Below, one piece after another: positions 9,512 through 17,804 of a stretch of DNA of 53,362 bases; position 1 is the stretch's first letter; each line of letters opens with the position of its first letter. The position numbers and the translations under genes are program-made. This stretch comes from Gammaproteobacteria bacterium (GTDB taxonomy: Bacteria; Pseudomonadota; Gammaproteobacteria; Steroidobacterales; Woeseiaceae): NCBI GenBank assembly GCA_029863305.1, contig JAOTVR010000001.1, forward strand, positions 77,904 through 131,265, given 5' to 3'. The notes under the pieces were generated by a model. That model was not told where the DNA came from and did no database searches. It was given only the letters and a program-made list of their open reading frames with translations.

Positions 9512-9731
9512 TGGCCTCTAGTACCTCATCGAAGAGCTCCCATGAATCGGCGGCATCTTCCGCCGAGACCTTCTGGATCGCGTAACCGACGTGCACGAGC
9601 ACATGGTCGCCAGGCGCAAGTTCCTCGCCCTGCAGCAGGAACAGGCTGACTTCACGTTCGATTCCACGGGCTGCACAAGTGCACTGAAAGCCGTCAATCG
9701 ACTTGATTTGCATGGGTACGGCGAGGCACAT
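9504..9731 (-). CDS. hypC: Hydrogenase assembly chaperone HypC
   Basis: A 75-residue HypC/HybG chaperone. The MCLAVP start carries the essential Cys2 that binds the Fe(CN)2CO unit and the large subunit, and the HVLVHVGYAIQKV segment is the family core. It is the promoter-proximal gene of the minus-strand hypCABDFE run and faces the structural hydrogenase operon across a 263-base divergent gap. Confidence 0.95.
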   Translation of the reverse strand: MCLAVPMQIKSIDGFQCTCAARGIEREVSLFLLQGEELAPGDHVLVHVGYAIQKVSAEDAADSWELFDEVLEANA

Positions 9732-9994
9732 ACGTCGGCCTCCCTGTCAGAGATTCGGCTACGGACCGAATATTCGTTTCTCTTTTAGCATAGTCGGTAG
9801 ATGCGACGAACGACTGTACGTAATTACGCCTAGTCGATGTTTTGGCGCAGTGCTGTAAGTAATATCGCCTATTTTGGTGACGAATGGGCTCGCATACTCT
9901 GGTAGCTGAGGGGTCCCGTGCTGCAGCACATGGCAGTCGCTGTAATCGGGATTACGAGGGAGACAATGCCAGGCAGCTACAGACGGAACCGGCC
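9732..9994. promoter_or_regulatory. Divergent hyp/hyn control region with a direct repeat
   Basis: This gap separates the hyp genes (left) from the hydrogenase operon (right) and must hold both promoters. It contains an imperfect direct repeat: CTGTACGTAATTACGCCTA at 9814-9832 and CTGTAAGTAATATCGCCTA at 9853-9871, 16 of 19 bases the same and 39 bases apart. The first copy includes the palindrome CGTAATTACG. A transcription-factor site is a reasonable inference. No convincing -35/-10 pair was picked out. Confidence 0.5.
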
Positions 9995-10486
9995 GTGACC
10001 AACACCCTGGTTTTGGGCGTTGGCAATGTGTTGCTCGCTGACGAAGGCGCCGGCGTGCATGCCATGCGCTATCTCAAAGACCACTACGATCTCCCCGACA
10101 CCAGATATCTCGATGCCGGCACACTGAGCTTTACGCTCGCCGCGGACATCGCCGAAGCCGACCAGTTGATCGTCTTCGATGCGGCACAAATCGACGCCGC
10201 TCCCGGAGATATTAAAGTGTTCCAGGATGAGGAAGTCGACGAATTTCTGAAATCGGGTCGCTGCAGCGTGCACGAGGTCGGCTTCGCCGATCTCATGGAT
10301 ATCGCCCGACTCGAAGGCTATCTGCCGAAACGTTACGCATTGATCGGTATCCAGCCCGAGCAACTTGGCTGGGGAGAAACCTTGAGTGAGACCGTGCGCC
10401 GATCGATGCCACGGGCGGCCGGTAATGCGGCAGCGCTGATCCATAAGTGGAAACAGCAGAAGCCAGCGACAGCCGTCAGCCCATGA
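9995..10486 (+). CDS. Hydrogenase maturation endopeptidase (HyaD/HybD type)
   Basis: A 163-residue protease that removes the C-terminal tail of the large subunit after metal-centre assembly. The nickel-sensing residues of HybD have counterparts: Glu17 in GVGNVLLADEGAGVH, the Asp in VFDAAQ, and the His in SVHEVGFADL. I chose the GTG at 9995, which puts GVGN at the position seen in HybD; the frame is open back to 9884 but the extra 37 residues look unrelated. The likely target is the large subunit encoded at 14014, which keeps a 15-residue tail. It overlaps the next gene by four bases. Confidence 0.9.
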   Translation: MTNTLVLGVGNVLLADEGAGVHAMRYLKDHYDLPDTRYLDAGTLSFTLAADIAEADQLIVFDAAQIDAAPGDIKVFQDEEVDEFLKSGRCSVHEVGFADLMDIARLEGYLPKRYALIGIQPEQLGWGETLSETVRRSMPRAAGNAAALIHKWKQQKPATAVSP

Positions 10487-10893
10487 GTGACCTTGACGCA
10501 ATTCCGGTAAGCGCGGAAGTGACCACCGGCAATGTCGAACCATTGCTGCACGAGATTCGCCACGCGCTCAAGCGTCTTGCCGGTGGTGAGGATGGCACGG
10601 TTATCGATCTGCAGCGCCTGCCGCTCGCGCCAGGCGAGGAACAACGAATCGAAGCCGTTTTGGGCGAAGGCGAAGTACGCGCAGAAATCAATGCGCTGGG
10701 ACCAACGCTGGTACAGGAAACAGCGTATCCCGGCGTCTGGCTGATCACTCATCGCAATGCAGAGGAATCGGTCATCGCCCGCTTTATCGAGGTTACCGAC
10801 ATGCCCGAGCTCTTGAAGTCACAGCGAGCTGACATCGAAAGCGGAATCAACAAGCTGGAAAGCGAACTGGCTGACAGCACAAAGAAAAACTGA
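10483..10893 (+). CDS. Short HupH/HyaF-like hydrogenase accessory protein
   Basis: A 136-residue protein matching the C-terminal conserved part of HupH/HyaF, seen in GEGEVRAEIN, VQETAYPGVWLI and FIEVTDMPELL. Full HupH or HyaF proteins are about twice this length, so this is a one-domain form. These proteins are linked to small-subunit or cluster maturation; the mechanism is not settled. The ATG at 10483 forms an ATGA overlap with the protease gene. It precedes hynS by 51 bases. Confidence 0.8.
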   Translation: MSDLDAIPVSAEVTTGNVEPLLHEIRHALKRLAGGEDGTVIDLQRLPLAPGEEQRIEAVLGEGEVRAEINALGPTLVQETAYPGVWLITHRNAEESVIARFIEVTDMPELLKSQRADIESGINKLESELADSTKKN

Positions 10894-10944
10894 TTGATCA
10901 ATCCCCGCCACAACAGCGGCGCGGCCTAGCGAGGAGGCAGTACG

Positions 10945-12006
10945 ATGCGCAAAGACCAGACCTTGGGTGAATACCTGCAGTCGCAGGGCGTTTCCCGTCG
11001 AGGCTTCCTGAAGTTTTGTTCCGCAACAGCATCGCTGATGGCGTTACCGCCATCTGCCGTAGCGCAGGTTGCGGAGGCGCTGGCAACAGCCCGGCGGCCG
11101 TCGGTTATCTGGTTGTCATTTCAGGAGTGCACCGGTTGTACGGAGTCGCTGACACGATCGCATGCACCGACGGTGGAGTCGCTGATTTTTGACGCGATAT
11201 CGCTCGACTATCATCACACTCTGCAGGCGGCGTCAGGCCATGGGGCCGAGGCCGCACGCGAAGCCGCTATGGAAGAAAACGAGGGCGAATACATTCTCGT
11301 CGTCGATGGATCGATTCCCGTAGGTAATAAAGCGTATTCGACGATTGCGGGCATCAGCAATTACGACATGCTCGTAGAAGCCGCCTCGAAGGCCTTTGCC
11401 ATCGTTGCGGTGGGCACTTGTGCAGCATTTGGCGGAATTCCGCATGCGAATCCGAATCCAACGGGTGCAGTGTCCGTCTCGGATATCGTTACCGGTAAGC
11501 CCATCATCAACGTGTCCGGGTGCCCGCCGATTCCGGTTGTCATCACCGGCGTGCTTGCGCATTTCCTGACATTCGGCACGATTCCGGAACTCGACGCACA
11601 GGGTCGGCCCGCCGCCTTTTTCGGTCAGAATATCCACGACCGCTGCTACCGCCGGCCGTTCTATGAGCGCGGACAGTTCGCCGAGACCTTTGACGATGAA
11701 GGTGCCCGTAAGGGCTGGTGCCTGTACAAACTCGGCTGCAAAGGCCCGACGACGTACAACGCCTGCGCCACGCTGAAGTGGAACGCCGGCACGAGTTTCC
11801 CGATCCAGTCGGGTCATGGCTGCATCGGCTGCTCGGAACCGAACTTCTGGGACAAAGGCAGTTTTTACAATCCGATATCCGCCGGGATGTGGGGTTCCCG
11901 TGATGCGCTACTGGGAGCCGCAGCCGCAGGCGCGGCCCTTGGTGTCGGTTCAGCAATTGCAGCCCGCGCGCGCAAGAAAAAAGCACAGGCGGCAGAGGAG
12001 GCGTAA
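10945..12006 (+). CDS. hynS: Isp-type [NiFe] hydrogenase small subunit
   Basis: A 353-residue precursor that carries the iron-sulfur relay of a membrane-bound uptake hydrogenase. Seen: a Tat signal SRRGFLK at residues 17-23; proximal-cluster ligands in ECTGCTE (Cys62, Cys65), GTCAAFGG and SGCPPIP; medial or distal ligands in IHDRC, CLYKLGCKGP and GHGCIGCSEPNFW; and a C-terminal hydrophobic helix followed by a basic tail. Residue 64 is Gly where six-cysteine oxygen-tolerant enzymes have Cys, so a standard proximal 4Fe-4S cluster is expected. A strong GAGGAGG site precedes the ATG. The enzyme faces the periplasm. Confidence 0.95.
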   Translation: MRKDQTLGEYLQSQGVSRRGFLKFCSATASLMALPPSAVAQVAEALATARRPSVIWLSFQECTGCTESLTRSHAPTVESLIFDAISLDYHHTLQAASGHGAEAAREAAMEENEGEYILVVDGSIPVGNKAYSTIAGISNYDMLVEAASKAFAIVAVGTCAAFGGIPHANPNPTGAVSVSDIVTGKPIINVSGCPPIPVVITGVLAHFLTFGTIPELDAQGRPAAFFGQNIHDRCYRRPFYERGQFAETFDDEGARKGWCLYKLGCKGPTTYNACATLKWNAGTSFPIQSGHGCIGCSEPNFWDKGSFYNPISAGMWGSRDALLGAAAAGAALGVGSAIAARARKKKAQAAEEA

Positions 12007-12011
12007 ACGTC

Positions 12012-12665
12012 ATGACTCTTCTCGAATTTGCCAGTGGTCCTGGCTTGCAGTGGGCACTCTGGATATTTGTGTTTGGTGTTGTATGGCGCCTCATTGGTGC
12101 ACTGTTCCTTCTGGCAAGAAAGGACTTGTCCAAGCCGCGCCGGCACAACAGTGTCGCCGCCGGACTCGGAGCGATTTGGTCGCGATCCACACCGGCGCAC
12201 GCATTCGAAAAACGAATTCTGTTCCAGCATGTCACCGGCTACGCCTGGCATTTCGCACTGTTTATTTCGGTACTGTTCTTTGCGCCACACATACTGTTCT
12301 TCGAATCCGTGCTCGGATTCGGCTGGCCGCACCTGCCAAACACCATCGTCATGGTGACTGCGATAATTGCAACGGCCGTGCTGATTACACTGCTGATTCG
12401 CCGCGCGACGCATCCCGTGCAACGCTTTATTTCCAATGCGGATGACTACATCAGCATCGTTGTCGTGCTCATTCCGCTCGTCACGGGAATCCTCGCTTTT
12501 GCTCACGTCGGCGGTCGCTACGAGACATTGCTTGCGCTGCACCTGCTCAGCGTCGAAGTCATGCTCATCTGGTTCCCGTTCGGCAAATTGATGCACGCAA
12601 TAATGACGATGCCGGCCCGCTATCAGGCCGGAACAGCGTTCGGGCGCAGGGGGGTTAAGGCATGA
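12012..12665 (+). CDS. isp1: Isp1, membrane cytochrome b-like hydrogenase subunit
   Basis: A 217-residue integral membrane protein with about five hydrophobic segments and NarI-like character. Candidate haem ligands are in HVTGYAWHFALF and in LHLLSVEVMLIWFPFGKLMHA. In Thiocapsa-type hydrogenases Isp1 takes electrons from HynS and connects them to the quinone pool or to Isp2. The gene lies five bases after hynS and overlaps isp2 by four, the gene order hynS-isp1-isp2-hynL that defines the Isp type. Confidence 0.88.
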   Translation: MTLLEFASGPGLQWALWIFVFGVVWRLIGALFLLARKDLSKPRRHNSVAAGLGAIWSRSTPAHAFEKRILFQHVTGYAWHFALFISVLFFAPHILFFESVLGFGWPHLPNTIVMVTAIIATAVLITLLIRRATHPVQRFISNADDYISIVVVLIPLVTGILAFAHVGGRYETLLALHLLSVEVMLIWFPFGKLMHAIMTMPARYQAGTAFGRRGVKA

Positions 12666-13996
12666 GCAATGAAGCAATGTCATTGCAGGACTTTCGCGGC
12701 CTTCTGGAAAAGCTGAGAGCGGGCATCGCTCCGCGGGAAATGTCGGATGAAGAACGCGTGCGGCGGGCGAAAAAAGCATTTATGCAGAAGCTGAACGGGC
12801 ACCGGGCTGTTGACCTCGATTCCTGTCTACAGTGCGGTATGTGCGCCGAGGCCTGTCATTTTTATGAGGCAACTCAAAACGAAACATACGCCCCGGTATA
12901 CAAATTCCGGTTGTTGCGCCGCTTCTACCGTCGCGAGATGAGTCCGATGCGCTGGTTTTATCGCGTGTTTACACCGGATATCACGGCTGAAGATCTGCAG
13001 AATTGGCAACACCTTGTGTATGACGCGTGCACGGGTTGTGGGCGCTGCGACATGATATGTCCGATGGGCATAAAGATTTCGGCGTCGATCCGGGTCGTAC
13101 GCCATGGTCTCGCCGCTGCCGGTTTTGTGCCGCCGGAGATGCGCGTGCTGCGCAACGAACAACGTGACCAGAACACCTTGTTTGGGGTGGGCGCGGAGCA
13201 ACTCAAAGCTCTCGCGGCCAGGCTCGGCGAGCAGGGTATCGACGTGCCGCTCGATCGTGAGCAGGCGGATGTGATGTTGCTCACGACGGCTGTCGAGGTC
13301 TTGCTGTTTCCTGATGCGCTTGCGGCGAATGCCAGAATCCTGAATAGCGCGGGCGCCGACTGGACGATTCAGAGCGATGCTTTCGAAGCAACAAACATCG
13401 GCATTATTTCGGGTGATGACCCGACGATGAAACTCGCCATACGACGCATTGTCGACAAGGCCAAGGCCTGCGGCATAAAGACCTTGTTGCTGCCGGAGTC
13501 AGGCCACGCCTACCAGACGATGCGCTGGGAAGCTGCTACTGAGATGAACGAGTCGCTGTCGTTCGAGATCGTGTCGATGCCTGAGTTCATTGCCAGTGAG
13601 ATCAAGGCGAACCGCCTGAATCTCAAGAGGCAGTCCAACGGTGCGTCGGTGACCTACCACGATCCGTGTCGCCTGTCCCGCAAGGGCGGCGTCACGCAGC
13701 AACCGCGAGACGTGCTGGAGGCGCTTGGGATGGAAGTGCGTGAAACGCCGTCGAACAGGCGCGAAAACTATTGCTGTGGCAGCGGTTGCGGCGAGTTCGT
13801 CATGCAGAGCTCGGCGAATTTGCGGCAAAAGGCGTTCGAGATAAAGAAAGGGGAATTTGAGGAGGCCGGTGCAGATACGGTCGTCACCGGATGTGCAAAC
13901 TGCAGAATCAATCTGCTGATCGGCGCAGAGAAATCCGGGTGGCAGACACCGGTTACAAGTTTGGTGGAGACGGTTGCAGCCAATTTGGCTGACTAG
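12662..13996 (+). CDS. isp2: Isp2, HdrD-like iron-sulfur hydrogenase subunit
   Basis: A 444-residue cytoplasmic-side electron-transfer protein resembling HdrD and DsrK. Two 4Fe-4S sites are clear: CLQCGMCAEAC (Cys55, 58, 61, 65) and CTGCGRCDMIC (Cys123, 126, 129, 133). The C-terminal half has a CCG domain with HDPCRLSRKGG, NYCCGSGCGEF and TGCANCR; a first CCG-like domain lacks the cysteines. In the family such domains can hold a special 4Fe-4S cluster acting on disulfides or quinones. Its place between isp1 and hynL fixes the assignment. Confidence 0.9.
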   Translation: MSNEAMSLQDFRGLLEKLRAGIAPREMSDEERVRRAKKAFMQKLNGHRAVDLDSCLQCGMCAEACHFYEATQNETYAPVYKFRLLRRFYRREMSPMRWFYRVFTPDITAEDLQNWQHLVYDACTGCGRCDMICPMGIKISASIRVVRHGLAAAGFVPPEMRVLRNEQRDQNTLFGVGAEQLKALAARLGEQGIDVPLDREQADVMLLTTAVEVLLFPDALAANARILNSAGADWTIQSDAFEATNIGIISGDDPTMKLAIRRIVDKAKACGIKTLLLPESGHAYQTMRWEAATEMNESLSFEIVSMPEFIASEIKANRLNLKRQSNGASVTYHDPCRLSRKGGVTQQPRDVLEALGMEVRETPSNRRENYCCGSGCGEFVMQSSANLRQKAFEIKKGEFEEAGADTVVTGCANCRINLLIGAEKSGWQTPVTSLVETVAANLAD

Positions 13997-14013
13997 AACA
14001 GGTAGGAAACGTC

Positions 14014-15732
14014 ATGAATGATCGTGTGGTTGTAGATCCTATTACCAGAATCGAGGGTCATTTGCGTATCGAAGCGCAGATGGATGGAGATCGGATCGCT
14101 GAGGCTTATTCCTCCGGCACCATGGTCCGCGGCATCGAAATTATCCTGCGTGGCAGAGATCCGCGCGATGCCTGGGCATTCGCTCAACGGATATGCGGTG
14201 TGTGCACCCTGGTACACGGCATCGCTTCAGTACGTGCCGTCGAAGACGCGCTCAATTACGAGATTCCAAAGAACGCACAGCTGATTCGCAACCTGATGAT
14301 TGGCGCACAGTACGTACACGATCACGTAATGCACTTTTATCACCTGCACGCACTCGACTGGGTCGATGTGGTATCGGCGTTATCAGCTGACCCGAAGGCC
14401 ACATCAGATCTCGCGCAGAGCATCAGCAATTACTCGAAGAGTTCGCCCGGCTACTTTGCCGATACGCAAAAAAAAGTTAAGGACTTCGTCGAAGCCGGGC
14501 AGCTCGGTATTTTTGCCAAGGCCTACTGGGGCCACCCGGCTTACAAGTTGCCACCCGAAGCAAATCTGATGGCCGTTGCCCATTACCTCGAGGCACTGGC
14601 CTGGCAGCGGGACGTCGCCAGATTACACACTATCTTCGGTGGCAAGAACCCGCATCCGAATTTCCTCGTGGGCGGCGTTCCCTGTCCGATCGATCTTGAT
14701 TCGGACTCGGCCATCAACTCCGCCCGACTTTCCGCGGTGCAGGGCATCATCACGCAGATGCGCGACTTCGTGGACCAGGTCTATGTGCCGGACACGCTTG
14801 CGATCGCCAGTTTTTACAAGGACTGGGGCGCGCAGGGCGAAGGTGTCGGCAACTTCCTGTCCTACGGTGACTTTCCGGAAAACGGTGTCAACGACCCGTC
14901 GTCATTCCTGTTCCCGCGCGGCGCGATACTTGGCCGTGATCTGTCGACAATCCACGAGATCGATCTCGATGCAATGGACGAAGTGCAGGAATACGTTGCC
15001 CACTCCTATTACGACTACGCAGGCGGCAAGACGAGCGGATTGCACCCGTACGAGGGAGAAACTGAATTCAATTACGACGGACCGGAGCCGCCATACACGC
15101 AACTCGATGTCGAGAACAGCTATTCCTGGCTCAAATCACCGCGCTGGAAGGGCAACGTCATGGAAGTTGGCCCGCTCGCCCGCGTATTGATGCTGTATGC
15201 ATCCGGGCATGAGCAGACGCAGGAACTGGTCAATTACACGCTGCAGACCCTGAACGTGCCGGTCGACGCCTTGTTCTCGACACTCGGTCGAACGGCGGCA
15301 CGTACGCTGGAGACCAAGGTCGTTGCCGACAACCTGCAGACCTGGAACGACAATCTGATCGGCAACATCAAGTCCGGTGATACCCGCACCTTCAACGAGG
15401 TCCTCTTCGAGCCATCCTCCTGGCCGAAAAAAGCCCAGGGCGTCGGCTTCATGGAAGCACCACGAGGCGGCCTGGCGCACTGGATCGTCATCGAGGATGA
15501 GAAGATCGCCAACTATCAGGCCGTCGTGCCGAGCACCTGGAATGCGGGCCCGCGAGATGCCGAAGGCCAGCCAGGGCCTTACGAAGCGGCGCTGGCCGGG
15601 CACCAATTGTATGATCCCAGGCAGCCTGTCGAGATACTCCGCACCATCCACAGTTTCGACCCGTGTATCGCCTGCGCGGTGCATGTAACGGATCCGAACG
15701 GCGAGGAACTCGTCAAGGTCAAAATACGCTAG
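14014..15732 (+). CDS. hynL: [NiFe] hydrogenase large subunit precursor
   Basis: A 572-residue catalytic subunit that oxidises H2 at a NiFe(CN)2CO site. The two ligand motifs are present: RICGVCTLVH (Cys61, Cys64) and DPCIACAVH (Cys551, Cys554). Fifteen residues follow His557, the tail expected to be removed by the maturation protease. There is no signal peptide, so it should be exported bound to the Tat-bearing small subunit. It starts at an ATG 17 bases after isp2. Together with the glycine in the proximal-cluster motif of the small subunit it fits group 1e. Confidence 0.97.
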   Translation: MNDRVVVDPITRIEGHLRIEAQMDGDRIAEAYSSGTMVRGIEIILRGRDPRDAWAFAQRICGVCTLVHGIASVRAVEDALNYEIPKNAQLIRNLMIGAQYVHDHVMHFYHLHALDWVDVVSALSADPKATSDLAQSISNYSKSSPGYFADTQKKVKDFVEAGQLGIFAKAYWGHPAYKLPPEANLMAVAHYLEALAWQRDVARLHTIFGGKNPHPNFLVGGVPCPIDLDSDSAINSARLSAVQGIITQMRDFVDQVYVPDTLAIASFYKDWGAQGEGVGNFLSYGDFPENGVNDPSSFLFPRGAILGRDLSTIHEIDLDAMDEVQEYVAHSYYDYAGGKTSGLHPYEGETEFNYDGPEPPYTQLDVENSYSWLKSPRWKGNVMEVGPLARVLMLYASGHEQTQELVNYTLQTLNVPVDALFSTLGRTAARTLETKVVADNLQTWNDNLIGNIKSGDTRTFNEVLFEPSSWPKKAQGVGFMEAPRGGLAHWIVIEDEKIANYQAVVPSTWNAGPRDAEGQPGPYEAALAGHQLYDPRQPVEILRTIHSFDPCIACAVHVTDPNGEELVKVKIR

Positions 15733-15761
15733 ATTCAGAGCCATGAAGATGAGAAAACTAC

Positions 15762-17018
15762 TCAGCTGAGCGACGAGGCCTCGCTCGGTTCCGCTTCCGT
15801 CATCGCCTCACTCAGTTCCGACGAGTCCGTCTTCGCATCTTCCCAGGGCGGGAGAATCTTCAGGAGCAACGCCAGGATCAGGAATGGCAGGATGAGTAGC
15901 CCGATTGCGACCAGCAAGCCCTCCTGCCCGCCGAACTCCAGCTTGTAGGCGGTCAATCCCCGCAGGCTCTTGGAGAAGAGCTGCCCCCCGATCACCACAT
16001 TCCATCGTGTGCTGAAGATGCCCACCTGTACGAGCACCGCCGCGACGAAGTAAATCATCCGCTTCATCTCGTTCGGCAGCTCGGAGAAACGTGCCGCTGC
16101 CAGGAACACGATCGGCACAATCGTGCCGAGCAGGATCTGGACGATCGTCAGACTCAGGAAGAGCTTGCCGAAGATGAGCTGCTCCAGGATCTCGATGGAT
16201 TCTTCGGACTCGTAGAGCCGGTGGATGAAGTCCAGCGCCTCGAGAGAGAGGTCGATGATCAGCGCGTAGAACAGGAAGGAGGCCAGCGCATCCAGGCAGC
16301 TCATGTCCAGCTCTTTGCGTCGCAACAGCGTCGTAACGTAGTAAATCAACAGCACCATCGAAATCCCCGAGACGATGGCGGAGAACAGGAACACGATGGG
16401 CATGAGGACACTGCTCCACCACGGATTGGCCTTCACGGAACCGAAGATGAAGCCGACATAACCGTGCAGAAGGAACGCGGATGGAATACCGACAATCGTG
16501 ATGAACTGGACGGCCTTTTTGTCGAAGGCGACCGCGGCCGGCGAGACGTCCCGGGAGCCCAGCGAGATGAGCCAGCGAACGAGCTTCATCACGCCCTTGT
16601 CATTCTGTCGCCACCTCACGAGGTCGGCCCGGTAGTCGAACCAGATCTCCATGAGCAGCACCACCATCAGGTACCAGGCGTAGACGAAGCCGAACATCGC
16701 CATCGCGGAGGCCGAGTTCGGGGTGAGGAATATCTCGAACGCGCGCTCGGGGTGTCCCAGATGCGCCTGCAGCGGCATGGGTGCCACGATCAGGAAGGCG
16801 AGTGCCGTAAGCAACGCGAGACGGTAAGTCGGCTGGAGCGCTTTGACTTTGAATACTTTCTCGAGTGACGCCAGGATAAATGCTCCCGCCACCAGGCCCG
16901 TGAGGTAGGGGTAGATCACGATCAGGATGCTCCAGTGGAGCTCTACCTCGTTCGGGTAGATGAAACCCGTAACCTGACCGAGAGCGGCTTCGAGTTGCGC
17001 GAGATGTTCGGGATCCAT
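15762..17018 (-). CDS. NrfD/PsrC-like quinone-interacting membrane subunit
   Basis: A 418-residue protein with about nine or ten transmembrane helices of the NrfD family, which binds quinol and passes electrons to a partner ferredoxin. Seen: HWSILIVIYPYLTGLVAGAF in the first helix, PLQAHLGHPERA, and repeated helices to about residue 390. The last 25 residues are an acidic, serine-rich tail (EAMTEAEPSEASS) that is unusual. It directly abuts the ferredoxin gene, and the octahaem gene lies before that, forming a cytochrome-FeS-NrfD module. It converges on hynL with only 29 bases between. Confidence 0.88.
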   Translation of the reverse strand: MDPEHLAQLEAALGQVTGFIYPNEVELHWSILIVIYPYLTGLVAGAFILASLEKVFKVKALQPTYRLALLTALAFLIVAPMPLQAHLGHPERAFEIFLTPNSASAMAMFGFVYAWYLMVVLLMEIWFDYRADLVRWRQNDKGVMKLVRWLISLGSRDVSPAAVAFDKKAVQFITIVGIPSAFLLHGYVGFIFGSVKANPWWSSVLMPIVFLFSAIVSGISMVLLIYYVTTLLRRKELDMSCLDALASFLFYALIIDLSLEALDFIHRLYESEESIEILEQLIFGKLFLSLTIVQILLGTIVPIVFLAAARFSELPNEMKRMIYFVAAVLVQVGIFSTRWNVVIGGQLFSKSLRGLTAYKLEFGGQEGLLVAIGLLILPFLILALLLKILPPWEDAKTDSSELSEAMTEAEPSEASSLS

Positions 17019-17804
17019 TTAGCGTACCTCGCCATCCAGGGCCGTGTAGTAGACCTTGGGTTCAGTGTTCATGTGCGGCTTCAGGACCTCGAGATGGCTC
17101 ATTCGCATCATGCGATTCAGAGGCGTACTTCGGTCCCCGATCTCTCCGAAGACTCTTGCCTGGGTCGGGCACACCTCCACGCAGGCTGGCAGCAAACCTT
17201 TGGTTATCCGGTGGTAGCAGAACGTACACTTGTTGGCGGTTTTCGTGCGCGGATCCAGGAAGCGGGCGCCATAAGGACATGCCTGGATGCAGTAGCGGCA
17301 GCCGATGCAGTAGTCCTCGTCCACCAGCACCACTCCGTCCTGGCTCTTGAAGGTGGCCCCCACGGGACAGACCTGGACGCACGGCGGATTGTCGCAGTGG
17401 TTGCAGAGCTTGGGGACGAAGAAAGTCCTGAGGATCTCCTTGCCCGCCGCGACCGGAGGAAAGCTCTCGTCCGCGACCGGGGGAAAGCCGTGGATGCCAC
17501 CCTCGGGGCTGTCCACCTGAACCTCTCCGTCGGTGTAGACGATGTAACGCTCAACCCAGGTTCTGAAGTAGTAGGGCTCGTCGGGTACGTCGTTTTCCAG
17601 TTTACACGCCTTCACGCACTTCCCGCAGCCGATGCATTCCTCGACCCGTATGCCCATCGCGTAGTAGTGCTCGGTCGGCTCATACTCATCGGTGCCCGCT
17701 GCCGCGAGTAACCTGACCGGGCCGATCACCCCGAGAACAATCGTGGCGGGTGGGAACTTCAACAGCTCGGCCAGGAACTTTCTTCTATCGTAGTTCTGCG
17801 ACAT
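17019..17804 (-). CDS. Four-cluster ferredoxin of a NrfD complex
   Basis: A 261-residue DmsB/NrfC-like iron-sulfur protein. An N-terminal DRRKFL twin-arginine motif followed by a hydrophobic stretch suggests export or a membrane anchor. Four cysteine groups follow: CIGCGKCVKAC, CNHCDNPPCVQVC, CIGCRYCIQAC and CTFCYHR...CVEVC, the pattern for four 4Fe-4S clusters. It should link the NrfD subunit to the octahaem cytochrome. It abuts both neighbours with no gap. Confidence 0.9.
   Translation of the reverse strand: MSQNYDRRKFLAELLKFPPATIVLGVIGPVRLLAAAGTDEYEPTEHYYAMGIRVEECIGCGKCVKACKLENDVPDEPYYFRTWVERYIVYTDGEVQVDSPEGGIHGFPPVADESFPPVAAGKEILRTFFVPKLCNHCDNPPCVQVCPVGATFKSQDGVVLVDEDYCIGCRYCIQACPYGARFLDPRTKTANKCTFCYHRITKGLLPACVEVCPTQARVFGEIGDRSTPLNRMMRMSHLEVLKPHMNTEPKVYYTALDGEVR

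Noticed and set aside
10945..12006. Oxygen-tolerant six-cysteine hydrogenase small subunit.
   Set aside because: The proximal motif is CTGC, with Gly at the position of the extra cysteine.
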